Source: JAAFHB01 sp963675995 (lineage in GTDB: Bacteria > Bacteroidota > Bacteroidia > Bacteroidales > Prolixibacteraceae). Taken from it: DNA of 64,000 nt. The notes under the pieces are model-generated. The model was not told the origin of the DNA. It saw only the letters and a list, made by a program, of their open reading frames with translations, and did not search any database. Shown in pieces: positions 1 to 9,014 of this stretch; the first letter of the stretch is position 1; every line of letters starts with the position of its first letter. Where the stretch lies: the NCBI GenBank assembly GCA_963675995.2, contig CAXXIY010000002.1:2542001-2606000 (forward strand), in the 5' to 3' direction. Both the position numbers and the translations under genes were made by a program.

Positions 1-2
1 CG

Positions 3-605
3 CTCGATCTCGGCTGTCGTACGGGACGAACGACATTTGAACTGGCCAAAGCTTTTGATGCTGTTACCGGACTTGATTTCACTGCACGTAACATCAGAAT
101 TGCCGCGCAGCTACAAGAGAACGGAAATTTTAATTACGTCTTCCCTGAAGAGGGTGATCTAATCTCCTATCATCAAGTCAGTATCAATGCTTTAGGATTC
201 GAAAATCTAATTAAAAAAGTGACCTTTCTTCAATCGGATGCCTCAAATATGAAGTCCATCTTCGTTGGATATGATTTGGTTCTGGTAAATGATATTCTCG
301 ATCAGATGTACAATCCGAGGCACTTCCTGGCCGGTGTTCATAAACGGGTCAACGATGGTGGAAGACTGATCATTGCAACAGGTTTTGACTGGAGCGAAGA
401 GTGCACCAAACGTGAGAACTGGGTTGGTGGACATCGGGAATCCGGTGAAATGGTGTGGGGTGAAGATGATCTTAATTCACTGCTGAATGAAACATTCACA
501 AAGATTGAGGGTCCGATCACGATACCATCCGTAACCAGGATTAATAAACGGAAGTATTCCTTTCACAACATTGAGGTGACTGTTTGGGAGAAGAAGGATA
601 GTTAA
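3..605 (+). CDS. ovoA: Ovothiol biosynthesis protein, C-terminal 4-mercaptohistidine N1-methyltransferase domain (5' truncated)
   Basis: The frame is open from base 3 and is cut by the window edge; 200 codons are visible. It begins with a class I methyltransferase SAM loop (LDLGCRTGRTTFELA), followed by GLDFTARNI and YVFPEEGDLISYH, and ends with RKYSFHNIEVTVWEKK. These resemble the C-terminal methyltransferase domain that follows the DinB and FGE-sulfatase domains in OvoA. In that family the domain methylates the imidazole of 4-mercaptohistidine to give ovothiol A in the cytoplasm. Whether the sulfoxide-synthase part is fused upstream or is a separate gene cannot be seen. The domain call rests on recognition of the motifs, without an alignment. 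Confidence 0.8.
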   Translation, partial: LDLGCRTGRTTFELAKAFDAVTGLDFTARNIRIAAQLQENGNFNYVFPEEGDLISYHQVSINALGFENLIKKVTFLQSDASNMKSIFVGYDLVLVNDILDQMYNPRHFLAGVHKRVNDGGRLIIATGFDWSEECTKRENWVGGHRESGEMVWGEDDLNSLLNETFTKIEGPITIPSVTRINKRKYSFHNIEVTVWEKKDS

Positions 606-633
606 TAACGAAATAGCACAATATTTGAGTATA

Positions 634-744
634 ATGCAGGCAGGAAGAATCGCAAATCGCATTGATTTATTTCCTCATTTTAAACCTGGACCCCTCCACG
701 TCCCTCCCCAATGGAAAGGTGAAATAGGATATATGAATATTTAA
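634..744 (+). CDS. Possible small ORF downstream of ovoA (about 36 codons)
   Basis: After the ovoA stop a frame stays open from about 598 to a TAA at 742-744. It offers an ATG at 634 or a TTG at 625. The product is rich in Pro, His and aromatic residues (for example LFPHFKPGPLHVPPQWKGE), unlike the low-complexity peptides expected from AT-rich spacer DNA. A purine-rich GAAGGA lies at the very end of ovoA, too far upstream for the ATG. I do not recognise the peptide. It could be a small protein, the remnant of a deleted gene, or chance. Confidence 0.25.
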   Translation: MQAGRIANRIDLFPHFKPGPLHVPPQWKGEIGYMNI

Positions 745-783
745 CCGAAATAATCAACTTTAAAAATGATTTAGTTTTGAATT

Positions 784-823
784 TTCAGATTGTTGAAAAT
801 CTTTATCTTTTCAACAATCTGAA
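784..823. terminator. Perfect 16-bp stem-loop between convergent genes
   Basis: TTCAGATTGTTGAAAA (784-799) is an exact reverse complement of 808-823, with an 8-nt loop. The stem includes the last codons of the minus-strand reductase gene (stop at 803-805), so termination or 3'-end protection would start inside that gene. It faces the plus-strand ovoA end. There is no clean U-run on either side. Confidence 0.5.
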
Positions 824-1453
824 TGCATGACTCCATCTGTTTTCCCGAAAACCCGGAATACACCATAACATGCAAAGAGGTTCAATGGCCCTGGCTGCTT
901 GAGCCGTACCCATATCTTCGGGTTCAAAGCCAAAAAGGGTGCAAATATGGGCAACTTCATCCCTCGATTGCTGGTTATCTCCACAGATAAACATCGTTGG
1001 CTTTTCAGCCCCAAAATCGGGATTAATCATTTGGCTGCTTCCAATGCTGTTAAAAGCCTTCACAAAATGAATCTCCGGGAATTCCTTTTGCAACCGTTCC
1101 AGTAATGAAAGGTTTAATTCGGTAAAAAAAGTCAGAACTCCGTTTTCAGGAGGAGCATCAGCAATTGGATTGGTGGTATCGATAATTGTCTTTCCGACAA
1201 GGTTCTCCTTCCCTGCTAAATGCAAAGCATTGAGTGCCGCACTCCCTTTGGTGGCCAGAACGATGATATCTCCAAACTGAGCAGCCTCCTCAAAAGAGCC
1301 AACCGATCCACCTTTACCTGCCAATGATTTCCATTCCGCAAGTTTCGACAGGTCTCGGCTACCAATCTTCACCTCGTAGCCAAATTTCAAAAAACCTGAG
1401 GCAAGTGTCTGTCCAACAGATCCAGAACCAATAATTCCAATTTTCTGTTTCAT
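803..1453 (-). CDS. NAD(P)-binding reductase of the F420-oxidoreductase-like family (COG2085 type)
   Basis: This 216-residue protein has an N-terminal Rossmann fingerprint (G9-S-G11-S-V-G14) followed by the charged stretch KIGSRDLSKL that typically binds the NADP 2'-phosphate. IIDTTNPI and VKAFNSIG are hallmarks of the family whose archaeal members are F420H2:NADP oxidoreductases. In Bacteroidota, which lack F420, such proteins are generally annotated only as predicted dinucleotide-binding enzymes, and the substrate is unknown. The length fits a stand-alone domain with no C-terminal extension. The gene is monocistronic and convergent with ovoA. The ATG at 1453 gives the glycine motif its usual position. 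Confidence 0.78.
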   Translation of the reverse strand: MKQKIGIIGSGSVGQTLASGFLKFGYEVKIGSRDLSKLAEWKSLAGKGGSVGSFEEAAQFGDIIVLATKGSAALNALHLAGKENLVGKTIIDTTNPIADAPPENGVLTFFTELNLSLLERLQKEFPEIHFVKAFNSIGSSQMINPDFGAEKPTMFICGDNQQSRDEVAHICTLFGFEPEDMGTAQAARAIEPLCMLWCIPGFRENRWSHAFRLLKR

Positions 1454-1778
1454 ATCCGGCGTTAATAATCAGTTAAGAACTTATTTCAACGGTAAAACAA
1501 ATAAAAATGTTTCAGAAAGAGAAGATTTTGATATAAAATTGGACGATATGACGATCAGTATCGATAAAGATAATTTCCTTACTACCAATAGGTTATTAAT
1601 TCGCGACTTGTCTTAAGCAACTGGAAAATATCCTGAATGCCAGCAACTTACTGAAACTCATTATTGCATTGCTCTGAAAAGACGACTTTCTCCAATCGAA
1701 AATATGCAAGTTGCCAATTGCCATATGCAATGAGGGCTAAATTGATATCACCCATAGTAAACGTCATCGAACCAATAA
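1454..1778. other. Intergenic spacer without a recognised gene
   Basis: This 325-bp AT-rich spacer separates two minus-strand genes. A plus-strand frame stays open for about 55 codons up to a TAA near 1616, but it has no plausible start except an internal ATG (about 23 codons) and no recognisable product. I see no strong hairpin, promoter match or repeat. Confidence 0.5.
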
Positions 1779-2642
1779 CTATTTGGCACTTATTCCAAAC
1801 ACGTTCGGGATCTTCCAGAAGTGGTTGTTATTATCGTTAGGATAAGTCTTTGAAACATAACTTCCAATCTTCGAAATCGTAGTATCTCTTGTCTGGATAT
1901 AAAGACTTGCCTCCGGACCACCTTCAAGGTAAACAGTGGTGCGGATTCCTGGAATCAAGGACTTCAGAAAACCTATCATTTTCTGATGGGTATATGGAGA
2001 GCGGGAAAAGACAAAATAGATATTACCAACGGAATCGGTGACGCCAACCACCATGCTGCAAGCCTGCCCCGGTCGTTTATCCCATGCCAAAGGATTGCCG
2101 CTGCAATCAATCATCCTCATTCCCTGGCAGAGCGTATGGTAATTATTACGGATTGATTCCCAGTCGCGGCAGGTCATATCACAAATAATCATCGAAGTGT
2201 CGGAATCCCGAACCGGATTCATCGCCATCATCACATTGTAACTACCGTTCAGGCGTGGATTATTGTAATGGGAATAGTTTTTCAGATAACCTTTGTTTGT
2301 TCTTTTGTTGGCCATATTAAACATTCCTGCATTCACGATTACGTTCATGCCGAACTCACCTGCCCAATCATCCGCAGAGCGGTTTATTCTTTTATGTTCC
2401 GATGCACTTAAAACGTGGAATTTGCAATTCACAGGATCTGCCTTCAAAATAAATAGTCTGGAATCACCAACAAATGACTTTTCAGGAGAATCAATTTCCT
2501 GAAAAAAGAGACCTTTTTGTAACTCATGCCACTGAGGAAGGTTGTTCCCTTGATTCTGTCCATTGGTTACTAAAAAGGACAAAATAAATAAAGACAAAAG
2601 CACAGAAACTTTTAATCCAGTTCTAAGGTGAGGGCTAACCAT
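1779..2642 (-). CDS. Secreted phosphodiester glycosidase-like protein (NAGPA / DUF2233 domain)
   Basis: The protein starts MVSPHLRTGLKV at the ATG at 2642, followed by a hydrophobic signal segment ending near VTNGQ. A longer frame exists upstream but would run far into the preceding gene, while this start overlaps its stop by only 8 nt, as in translational coupling. The mature part carries NAGPA-family features: VIVNAGMFNM near the start, GNPLAWDKRPGQACSMVVGV, and YLEGGPEASLYIQ near the end. The human relative removes GlcNAc from a phosphodiester. Bacterial relatives act on extracellular glycan phosphodiesters or have unknown substrates. It is the last gene of a cluster with a GT39 transferase, so cell-envelope glycan processing is plausible but inferred. 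Confidence 0.75.
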   Translation of the reverse strand: MVSPHLRTGLKVSVLLSLFILSFLVTNGQNQGNNLPQWHELQKGLFFQEIDSPEKSFVGDSRLFILKADPVNCKFHVLSASEHKRINRSADDWAGEFGMNVIVNAGMFNMANKRTNKGYLKNYSHYNNPRLNGSYNVMMAMNPVRDSDTSMIICDMTCRDWESIRNNYHTLCQGMRMIDCSGNPLAWDKRPGQACSMVVGVTDSVGNIYFVFSRSPYTHQKMIGFLKSLIPGIRTTVYLEGGPEASLYIQTRDTTISKIGSYVSKTYPNDNNNHFWKIPNVFGISAK

Positions 2643-3765
2643 TCGTCCAATCAAATTTCGACCTTTTGAATGGAAACAGGTCAAATAGTTCACCTGAATA
2701 ATAATATTCATAAGCGATGGCACCAAATGAGTAAGGTTTATCATGAACCATTACTGTTGCACCTCCAACCACTGGATTTGCTTTCGGGACAGAAACTTCA
2801 AATCCTATATTATAAAGCGTAGCCAGAATCTCTGGTCGGTTGTCAATCGGAAAACCTGCCCGCTCCCACTGCATTTTTATCTCCTTGATATTTAATGCTG
2901 CATAAAGATAGGAGTAGAAATGATTTTTGTATGAAGTCAATCTTTTAAACCGCTCATCCTCAACAGAAGCAGTTTGAAAATCGAGCAAATGTTCGTATTT
3001 CGGTCCCAGATAAAACACCGATGCGGGATCTTTCAGATTCCGTTCGATCGTCTCGGCAGTGGCAACTTTAATACCGGTAACACCCAGAGAGAAGGTCGAT
3101 TCTACGGAGAGAATCTTCAAGGGGCCGATCCACTTTTTATACATTTCACGGTCAGAATTAAATAGCCGAATCTGTTCACCAACAAGCACAGCGACGATCA
3201 GACGGGGTTCGACGTCAGTAAGATTGGCAACTGAATCGATAAGTGCTTTGTCTTTGGAAACAGCAATTTTAAAATCGGCCCATTCCGAAATATTCATCCA
3301 GCTAAAAACACTTCCGTTGTTTCGTTGTGCGCCTTCGGCAATATTCTTACTTTGGAATTCCCCTATTTCAGAAATGTATTCTTTATTATACTGCATATAC
3401 ATATTTACAGCGCCAATCATCCGCTCAGCTTCCGCGAGATTATGACTTTTCATATAGGCATTCAGGATATAAATAGAATTTTCGGGGTAATATTTATTCA
3501 GAACCAACACATTATGAAAAAATGCCGCTTCCCGGTTATTCACATGACTGGTATCGCTTGAATTTGATTTTCCGTATTTATTTTTGATTTCCTGGAAATA
3601 GCGATCGTTATAATCCACAGCGCCAGGATCGTCAGTAACATGAAATTTAATTGCGAAGAAGGCGGTTGTCAGAAAAAATCCGATCAAGGCAAAACTTATT
3701 ATAAATCCAACACCTAAATACCTTAATATATTGCGATAAAAACCCTTATTAGAATCTATGTTCAT
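2635..3765 (-). CDS. Uncharacterised membrane-anchored protein, possibly lysozyme-like fold
   Basis: The ATG at 3765 is preferred over a GTG 33 nt upstream because it places a single transmembrane anchor (GFIISFALIGFFLTTAFFAI) close to the N-terminus. A large extracytoplasmic domain of about 320 residues follows. The stretch VEPRLIVAVLVGEQIRLF, then STFSLGVTGIKVATAETI, recalls the helical core of lysozyme/lytic transglycosylase-like proteins (DUF1402-type), where the first Glu of such a region is often catalytic. That is a weak resemblance and not a family assignment. The gene overlaps the downstream NAGPA gene by 8 nt, which supports joint expression. No activity can be claimed. Confidence 0.6.
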   Translation of the reverse strand: MNIDSNKGFYRNILRYLGVGFIISFALIGFFLTTAFFAIKFHVTDDPGAVDYNDRYFQEIKNKYGKSNSSDTSHVNNREAAFFHNVLVLNKYYPENSIYILNAYMKSHNLAEAERMIGAVNMYMQYNKEYISEIGEFQSKNIAEGAQRNNGSVFSWMNISEWADFKIAVSKDKALIDSVANLTDVEPRLIVAVLVGEQIRLFNSDREMYKKWIGPLKILSVESTFSLGVTGIKVATAETIERNLKDPASVFYLGPKYEHLLDFQTASVEDERFKRLTSYKNHFYSYLYAALNIKEIKMQWERAGFPIDNRPEILATLYNIGFEVSVPKANPVVGGATVMVHDKPYSFGAIAYEYYYSGELFDLFPFKRSKFDWTNG

Positions 3766-3902
3766 TGTAAATAAAAAACTCACTTTAAAAACGTGCACGA
3801 AGTTAATTCAACGGGTCTGTTTTTATTCGCGCTGATCCTGATTTCTGTGAAACTTCACAAAAAAGTAATATTAAGATTACAATAAAGCATTCGGCTAAGG
3901 TT

Positions 3903-4351
3903 CTAATCCCAGACAAACTTCCATCTGCCGTCTGCCTGACGTTTCCAGACGTGTGAAAAACACCTTCACTTGAATGACGAATTCCCATACTGTCAGTCGA
4001 AGTGTAGGTGTATTTCCCATAGGTATATCCCAGATCACCAGAATCAGCAACATCGGCAAAATCGGGTCTCCAAACCAGTTTAACCCCTTTAGTGGGAAAC
4101 AAACTGTACTTCTTTCGAATTGCCTCTTTCCCTTTTATGAGTTGTTCACCCCGCAAAATCACTGATGAATCGGCAGCGAAATAAACAAATGCCTTTTCAA
4201 CCCCTGCCCGCTGAGCCATGTCACAAAACTCCTTTTCAACTGCAAAAAGTTCTGACTTCAATTTTTCATGAGTTACCTGAGATGAAGGTGTCCTGCATGA
4301 ACTTTGCCCGAGGAGAGAAAAAATCAAAATGTAGATATAACCCGATTTCAT
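3903..4351 (-). pseudogene. SnoaL/NTF2-like (DUF4440-type) exported protein interrupted by a one-base frameshift
   Basis: The gene starts at the ATG at 4351 with a hydrophobic leader ending in LLGQSSC, a poor lipobox. It continues as a DUF4440-like protein (EKAFVYFAADSSVIL, then YTYGKYTYTSTD). The natural ending of this fold appears in another frame: after GVF the sequence SHVWKRQADGRWKFVWD and a TAG at 3903-3905 are read only if one base is added to the five-A run at 3956-3960 of the plus strand. Without it, translation continues to 3803 with an unrelated hydrophobic tail. This is either a true inactivating deletion or a homopolymer sequencing error. The family binds small ligands in a cone-shaped fold; no function is inferred. 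It follows the GT39 gene by 19 nt. Confidence 0.75.
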
Positions 4352-4370
4352 ATTTTTATATATTAGATGA

Positions 4371-5915
4371 TTAGAAACAATCCATTTTGATCCTTCTTCG
4401 TTTGATCTCATCCCGAAAGAATTCAGCAAATCCGGGCTTAGCCCCCTGAAGTAAAAAAATTGAGGTTCCCTTTTCCCTTGAATCAGGATTTTCAACAGAA
4501 GCAACTTTTGAGACATGGTCAAAGTATACTTGAACTTTTTCCCCGGGAAGCTTACCTACAAGAATTACATTTTTAATATTTAAATTATCCGGTATCCAAA
4601 AGAGGTAATCGGTACTAAAAGAGTAAGCCTCAACCATTTTTCCCCTGTTATAGAAATTTACGGCCCCGGTTTGTCCATAGTTATCACAAAACACAAGGGT
4701 CTCATTTTTTACACTATCCGACAAGTTGTCATAAACACTTAAAGTCTTGGCAGCCATCTCCTTCCATCCAACCATATCGGCAAAATCCTGAGGCAACTGA
4801 TGATCTTTGCCATCCTCCCATCTTAAAAGTCCCATTGCCTTAAACTGAGATTCTTTTTGATGAATTTCAGCCGGACTCAGTACCGGAAACATAAATTTAA
4901 ACACCATAAAAAAAATAAGAAGATTAAGTGCCAGATAACCAGGAGCTACGATCGCAAATCTACTCTTTAAACGTGCTTCAAGAAGAACAGCTCCAAATGG
5001 GAGTAAAACGGGATAAAGACCTAAAGCATAATAATTCTTAGCCCTTAAAAAGGTAAAAACGGACAAAGTGATAAGAAATATAATTCCGATTATCCGATAT
5101 TTCCGAAAAGGCACATAATGGAGAAATCCGATAAATGCAGCCAGAATTAGCGGGATGGCACCAAACAACATTATAAATTGATCTTTAAAGAATCCGATTC
5201 TATCCACATGACAAAGTTGAGACGATCTCAAAACCTTCATGTGCAGAATAACTGGGAACTGATGATTAAATTGCCACAGCAAATTGGGGATTAGAAGTGC
5301 CAATCCAACCAAAAAGACAATAAAAAGGAAGGGTTTAATCAATACTTTACGCAAGTCAGTCAGCAAAAAACCAGCTAAAATACCAATAAAAAGAAAGATG
5401 ATATTGTATTTGTTGTAGCATCCAAGAACAAAGAATATCATCATCAGCAATAGCCAGAGCGGACGATCTTCATTGATGAACCGGATTAAAAAATAAAAAA
5501 CGGCAGTCCAGGCCAGAATATCAAATGATGTGGGCTGATAAAGTATATTAACACGGGTATAAACCGAAAAGATAAAAATGGTACCTACCAATATTTTTGA
5601 TAACAATCCACCTTTTAACTGTTCAACGATCAGCCAGATTACAATCAGCGTTAATGCGCCAAAAAAGGGAGTAAAGAACCGGATCCAAAAGATACTACCC
5701 CCCAACAGTTTAATCAGAAAGGAGATCAATGATAAAAAAGGGGGGACCGAAATATATCCGGCAGCCAGATGATTTGCCTGGTCAAGGTGTAGAAATTCGT
5801 CTCGATGAAGCTCATAAATCGGGTTTATGATCCATAAGTGAAGCACCATTTTCACAGTGACAAGCACAATGAGTATCCAGTAATCTTTTATGAATAAGGC
5901 GAATGTGTATTTCAT
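4371..5915 (-). CDS. GT39-family polytopic membrane glycosyltransferase (ArnT/PMT-like)
   Basis: This 514-residue protein has many hydrophobic helices. The first periplasmic loop contains ELHRDEFLHLDQANHLAAG, the acidic/His motif typical of GT39 (PMT_2) enzymes, in which an Asp in this loop is thought to be catalytic. A soluble C-terminal part (about residues 365-514) follows the membrane region. Family members move a sugar from a polyprenyl-phosphate carrier to protein or lipid on the outer face of the inner membrane. The acceptor here is unknown. It is the first gene of a minus-strand cluster ending in a NAGPA-type protein, which suggests envelope glycosylation. No promoter could be assigned in the 251-bp spacer upstream. 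Confidence 0.82.
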   Translation of the reverse strand: MKYTFALFIKDYWILIVLVTVKMVLHLWIINPIYELHRDEFLHLDQANHLAAGYISVPPFLSLISFLIKLLGGSIFWIRFFTPFFGALTLIVIWLIVEQLKGGLLSKILVGTIFIFSVYTRVNILYQPTSFDILAWTAVFYFLIRFINEDRPLWLLLMMIFFVLGCYNKYNIIFLFIGILAGFLLTDLRKVLIKPFLFIVFLVGLALLIPNLLWQFNHQFPVILHMKVLRSSQLCHVDRIGFFKDQFIMLFGAIPLILAAFIGFLHYVPFRKYRIIGIIFLITLSVFTFLRAKNYYALGLYPVLLPFGAVLLEARLKSRFAIVAPGYLALNLLIFFMVFKFMFPVLSPAEIHQKESQFKAMGLLRWEDGKDHQLPQDFADMVGWKEMAAKTLSVYDNLSDSVKNETLVFCDNYGQTGAVNFYNRGKMVEAYSFSTDYLFWIPDNLNIKNVILVGKLPGEKVQVYFDHVSKVASVENPDSREKGTSIFLLQGAKPGFAEFFRDEIKRRRIKMDCF

Positions 5916-6166
5916 GTAATTATGACTTTCATATCGAAATAATATTTTTCTTTACATTTGTATACCGATAAGTAGTCTAAAGAATATACCGTCACAAATA
6001 CTTATTCTTCAATTTGTCTTTTTTGACTCCCCAACCTCCTCCAACATCTCCAGGAGGTGAGTTAGTAGCTGATGTTGTTCGAAATATAGTAGATTTAGAG
6101 TGGTCCTAAATGCAAAATTAGAAATGTATTTATGGCATTTAATCAACTTGAAATAATTCTGACTAA

Positions 6167-7459
6167 TTATTTCATCCAGGTTTCCAGTATTTTCAGCACC
6201 TTTTTCCGTTGCTGTTCGGGCATCGTTCCAATACGCGTACGATGACTTCCGTGAGGCTGAACAATTTTTACAATTTTTTTATTTCCATAGGCATCAGCTG
6301 CTGAGGCTGTCCAGGGATCGCTTCCACCATAAATCAGCAAAATCTTTTGGGCATCCTTTTTCAAAAAATTTTTCACCAATAAGCTCATTGCCGGGTCATA
6401 GGCAAACGCCGTTCCGGCAGGCATAAATAGTTTTAGAATATACCCTTGCGTATCCTTTAAATCCATCAACCCTTTAAATGGTTCAGGATTATAGCCATAA
6501 TAACCTAATTGTTTCAATGCCTGGACGAAAAAGGGGAAAGTAGGTTTACCACTTTCGATATCAAAGTAGCTGGGGGAACAAATTTTAACCAGATAATTGA
6601 AAAAATCCTGATCAGAAGCACTCCTTTGCGGAATCTCATTCACACTACGACCCCATTGCCAAAATGAAAATGCAAACTCAAGCACACAATAGTCAAAGAT
6701 CTCACCTTCAGATAGTTTATATTTAAAGTTCTTTTCTTTGGTAAATTTTTCAAATAACGGCAATAGCTGTGACTTCCTTTTCAGCAATTCGATCTGACAT
6801 TTGGCCACTTTTTTCCGTTCCGAAGCTGTTCCGGCCTTATGCCGAATAAAATAATCATGACGCTTCTCCTCAGTTGAAAAATTAAGCGGCGCCACGTACG
6901 GGACCGAGACTTCCACATCATTGGGATATAAAGCCCTATGATATAACACAGTCTCGCCACCTTTGCTGATTCCGGTGCTCACCCATTTTTTACTATAGAT
7001 TGATTTAAAAAGTTCAATGATATGATGTTGGTCTGCAGCTGCATTTTCGACAGTCATGTATTGCCAGTCGATTGAATCGGGAACTGACTTACCGAAAAAA
7101 CGGTGTTCCACCAACAATTGATTGGCATTCAGTAGTGGACAAAGTTCGTTCAGGTAGCCCGGTTTGGCGCCATATTCACCGCCATATCCTTCAGTAATGA
7201 ATACCACAGGCTGGTCTGTATTTAAATTCGAAAGAATTACCCGCTGAGGAAATGCGCCCCTTTCGGGATGCTGATGATCGAGTGGTTGTTTTACCATGAT
7301 GATATAGGCTTCGCTGAAAAAGGGATTGGCTTCCATTTTTTCCACCGAAACGATCCCCGGCAAATTTTTAATGCGAACCTCAAGGTTTTGGGAAATGGCA
7401 ATTTGCCAGGCGGCCAACAATAAATAGGTTAGCAGCGAAAATCTTAGAAATTTATTCAT
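6167..7459 (-). CDS. Secreted S37-family serine peptidase (PS-10-like tripeptidyl aminopeptidase)
   Basis: This protein of 430 residues has a signal peptide (MNKFLRF then LLTYLLLAAWQIAISQ). An alpha/beta-hydrolase core shows the nucleophile elbow GISKGG with Ser165, GGSDPWTAS with Asp381 and QPHGSHRT with His406, a plausible Ser-Asp-His triad. HRFFGKSVPDSIDWQYM and the adjacent segment are characteristic of the S37 family, whose known members from Streptomyces release tripeptides from protein N-termini. Bacteroidota homologues are usually annotated from this similarity only. It is probably periplasmic or secreted and acts in peptide scavenging. It is monocistronic, with spacers on both sides. 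Confidence 0.8.
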   Translation of the reverse strand: MNKFLRFSLLTYLLLAAWQIAISQNLEVRIKNLPGIVSVEKMEANPFFSEAYIIMVKQPLDHQHPERGAFPQRVILSNLNTDQPVVFITEGYGGEYGAKPGYLNELCPLLNANQLLVEHRFFGKSVPDSIDWQYMTVENAAADQHHIIELFKSIYSKKWVSTGISKGGETVLYHRALYPNDVEVSVPYVAPLNFSTEEKRHDYFIRHKAGTASERKKVAKCQIELLKRKSQLLPLFEKFTKEKNFKYKLSEGEIFDYCVLEFAFSFWQWGRSVNEIPQRSASDQDFFNYLVKICSPSYFDIESGKPTFPFFVQALKQLGYYGYNPEPFKGLMDLKDTQGYILKLFMPAGTAFAYDPAMSLLVKNFLKKDAQKILLIYGGSDPWTASAADAYGNKKIVKIVQPHGSHRTRIGTMPEQQRKKVLKILETWMK

Positions 7460-7608
7460 CCTGGTTTAAACAATTATCTGAATTAGAAGAATCGCAAAAT
7501 AACAACATTATTTTGGCACAAAAACATCCGAAAATGAAAATGTAAAGATTTAAAAACTTATCATCGATGAGGTTGAACCTTGACTTTTCAAAAGGGATAT
7601 AATATCGG

Positions 7609-8310
7609 CTAGCTCATCGATAATGCCCCAATAACTGCCAACGTATTACCTGCCATGTGGACAATTATTGCATGGAAATTGTTGTTATATTTTTCCTGAT
7701 AATAACCGGCAAGCAATCCAAGGCAGGTAGTAAAAACCACGATCCGAAACAGGAAAAAAATGGTCACCCCAGCCGATATCAAAACCAAATGAGCTGCTCC
7801 AAAAGCTAATGCACTTATAATTACCGGCAAGCTAATCTTTCGTTTGAAAAAATATACTCCATGAATCTCTAAAGGTTTTAACAGATTCATCAAAAATCCC
7901 CTGAATAACATCTCTTCTGCAATGCTGGCATAAACAAATATAAATATCAATACCTGAATAAAATTCAGTTTTGATAGGGCCGGGTGTTCTTCAAGATTAC
8001 CTCCGGCCAATTTTATAATACCGCTAATTAGCAGATTAACTACAACAGTCAAAATTATACCAAATATAAAAGGTTTAATTAATGTCTTTAATTCAGGAAC
8101 CGCAATGGAGTAAGATAAATAGTCTCGCAAGGCATAAATAGCAGCAAAAGACAATAGCAATTCGATGGTAAGTGTCACAAAAAAATTGGGAACTAACTCA
8201 ATACCAGGATGTACTTTGGCACTAACGACTGTTGCAATCAAAAAAATCAGCGCCGTCAGTACAAGGCCATACACAGTTCTCTCAATATTGCTCATTTGAT
8301 TAATTTTCAT
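7609..8310 (-). CDS. CPBP-family intramembrane metalloprotease
   Basis: This 233-residue membrane protein has the three CPBP/Abi motifs: EEMLFR (Glu132, Glu133, Arg137), FGAAH with His174, and FHAIIVHMAGN with His218. In the family these glutamates and histidines form the active site of an intramembrane protease related to CAAX prenyl endopeptidases. The substrate is unknown. It begins 2 nt after the stop of the Crp-type regulator gene, so the two are almost certainly co-transcribed and translationally coupled. An alternative start at Met6 would slightly shorten the N-terminus. Confidence 0.82.
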   Translation of the reverse strand: MKINQMSNIERTVYGLVLTALIFLIATVVSAKVHPGIELVPNFFVTLTIELLLSFAAIYALRDYLSYSIAVPELKTLIKPFIFGIILTVVVNLLISGIIKLAGGNLEEHPALSKLNFIQVLIFIFVYASIAEEMLFRGFLMNLLKPLEIHGVYFFKRKISLPVIISALAFGAAHLVLISAGVTIFFLFRIVVFTTCLGLLAGYYQEKYNNNFHAIIVHMAGNTLAVIGALSMS

Positions 8311-8311
8311 T

Positions 8312-8965
8312 TTAGGAAATTAAAAGTGTGAAGTCTATTTTATTCCTCGAGATCACGATTTTCGTTTCATTTTCCAGTTTCTTTAATAACCGTGATACCA
8401 CTTCGCGTGAAGTGTTCAACAACAAGGCGATCTCCTGATGCGTGCCACTATAAATCGTAGAACCGGTGATGCGGTAGCGGTCTGCAAAAAATTTGAGGAG
8501 TCTTTCATCCATATTTTTAAATGCTATATTGTCAATAGTATCAAGCAATTCATCGAATCGTTTCCGGTAGGAATACATTATGAATACTTTCCAACTTTGA
8601 AATTCCACCATCCATAAATCGAGGAATTGAACAGGAATCTGTACCAGCACAATTTTACTTTCGGCTATCGCCCTGATATTGCTTTTCGTATATCCCATGC
8701 AGCAGGTCAGTGCCATTGAACACACCTCTCCCGGATTGAGATAATAAAGTAACAGTTCGTGTCCATGGGAATCCATTCTGCATATTCGGACAACTCCTTC
8801 AAGGAGTAGCGGAAAGGTTTTGATATATTGCCCTTCCCGGATTATTTCATCGCCCTCATTCAATTCAAGAATACTCCCTTCGCGACTTATTGCATCACGT
8901 AAGGCGATCTCCAGAAAGGGAAATTTTTGATCAAGAAATTCAGAATCAAAGCCTGATAATTGCAT
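8312..8965 (-). CDS. Crp/Fnr-family transcriptional regulator
   Basis: The ATG at 8965 is chosen over a TTG 30 nt upstream; the product is 217 residues. An N-terminal cyclic-nucleotide-binding-like beta-barrel (LNEGDEIIREGQYIKTFPLL, then LYYLNPGEVCSM) leads through a long helix to a winged helix with HTH around residues 174-195 (SGTHQEIALLLNTSREVVSR). It carries several cysteines (Cys82, Cys88, Cys89), but not in the N-terminal pattern of Fnr iron-sulfur proteins, so the signal cannot be predicted. The coupled CPBP protease downstream is its only obvious partner, and the GH97 gene ends 49 nt upstream. Confidence 0.85.
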   Translation of the reverse strand: MQLSGFDSEFLDQKFPFLEIALRDAISREGSILELNEGDEIIREGQYIKTFPLLLEGVVRICRMDSHGHELLLYYLNPGEVCSMALTCCMGYTKSNIRAIAESKIVLVQIPVQFLDLWMVEFQSWKVFIMYSYRKRFDELLDTIDNIAFKNMDERLLKFFADRYRITGSTIYSGTHQEIALLLNTSREVVSRLLKKLENETKIVISRNKIDFTLLIS

Positions 8966-9014
8966 AAGAAGAGACTTTTTAAACAGGAAAATCAAAAACT
9001 CGCATGACTATCTT

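Noticed and set aside
1454..1778. Open plus-strand frame of about 55 codons in the spacer after the reductase gene
   Set aside because: No start codon at a sensible place and no recognisable protein character.
6034..6058. ACCTCCT/AGGAGGT inverted repeat downstream of the S37 peptidase gene
   Set aside because: The stem is only 7 bp with an 11-nt loop, and the minus strand is followed by A residues, not T; weak as a terminator.
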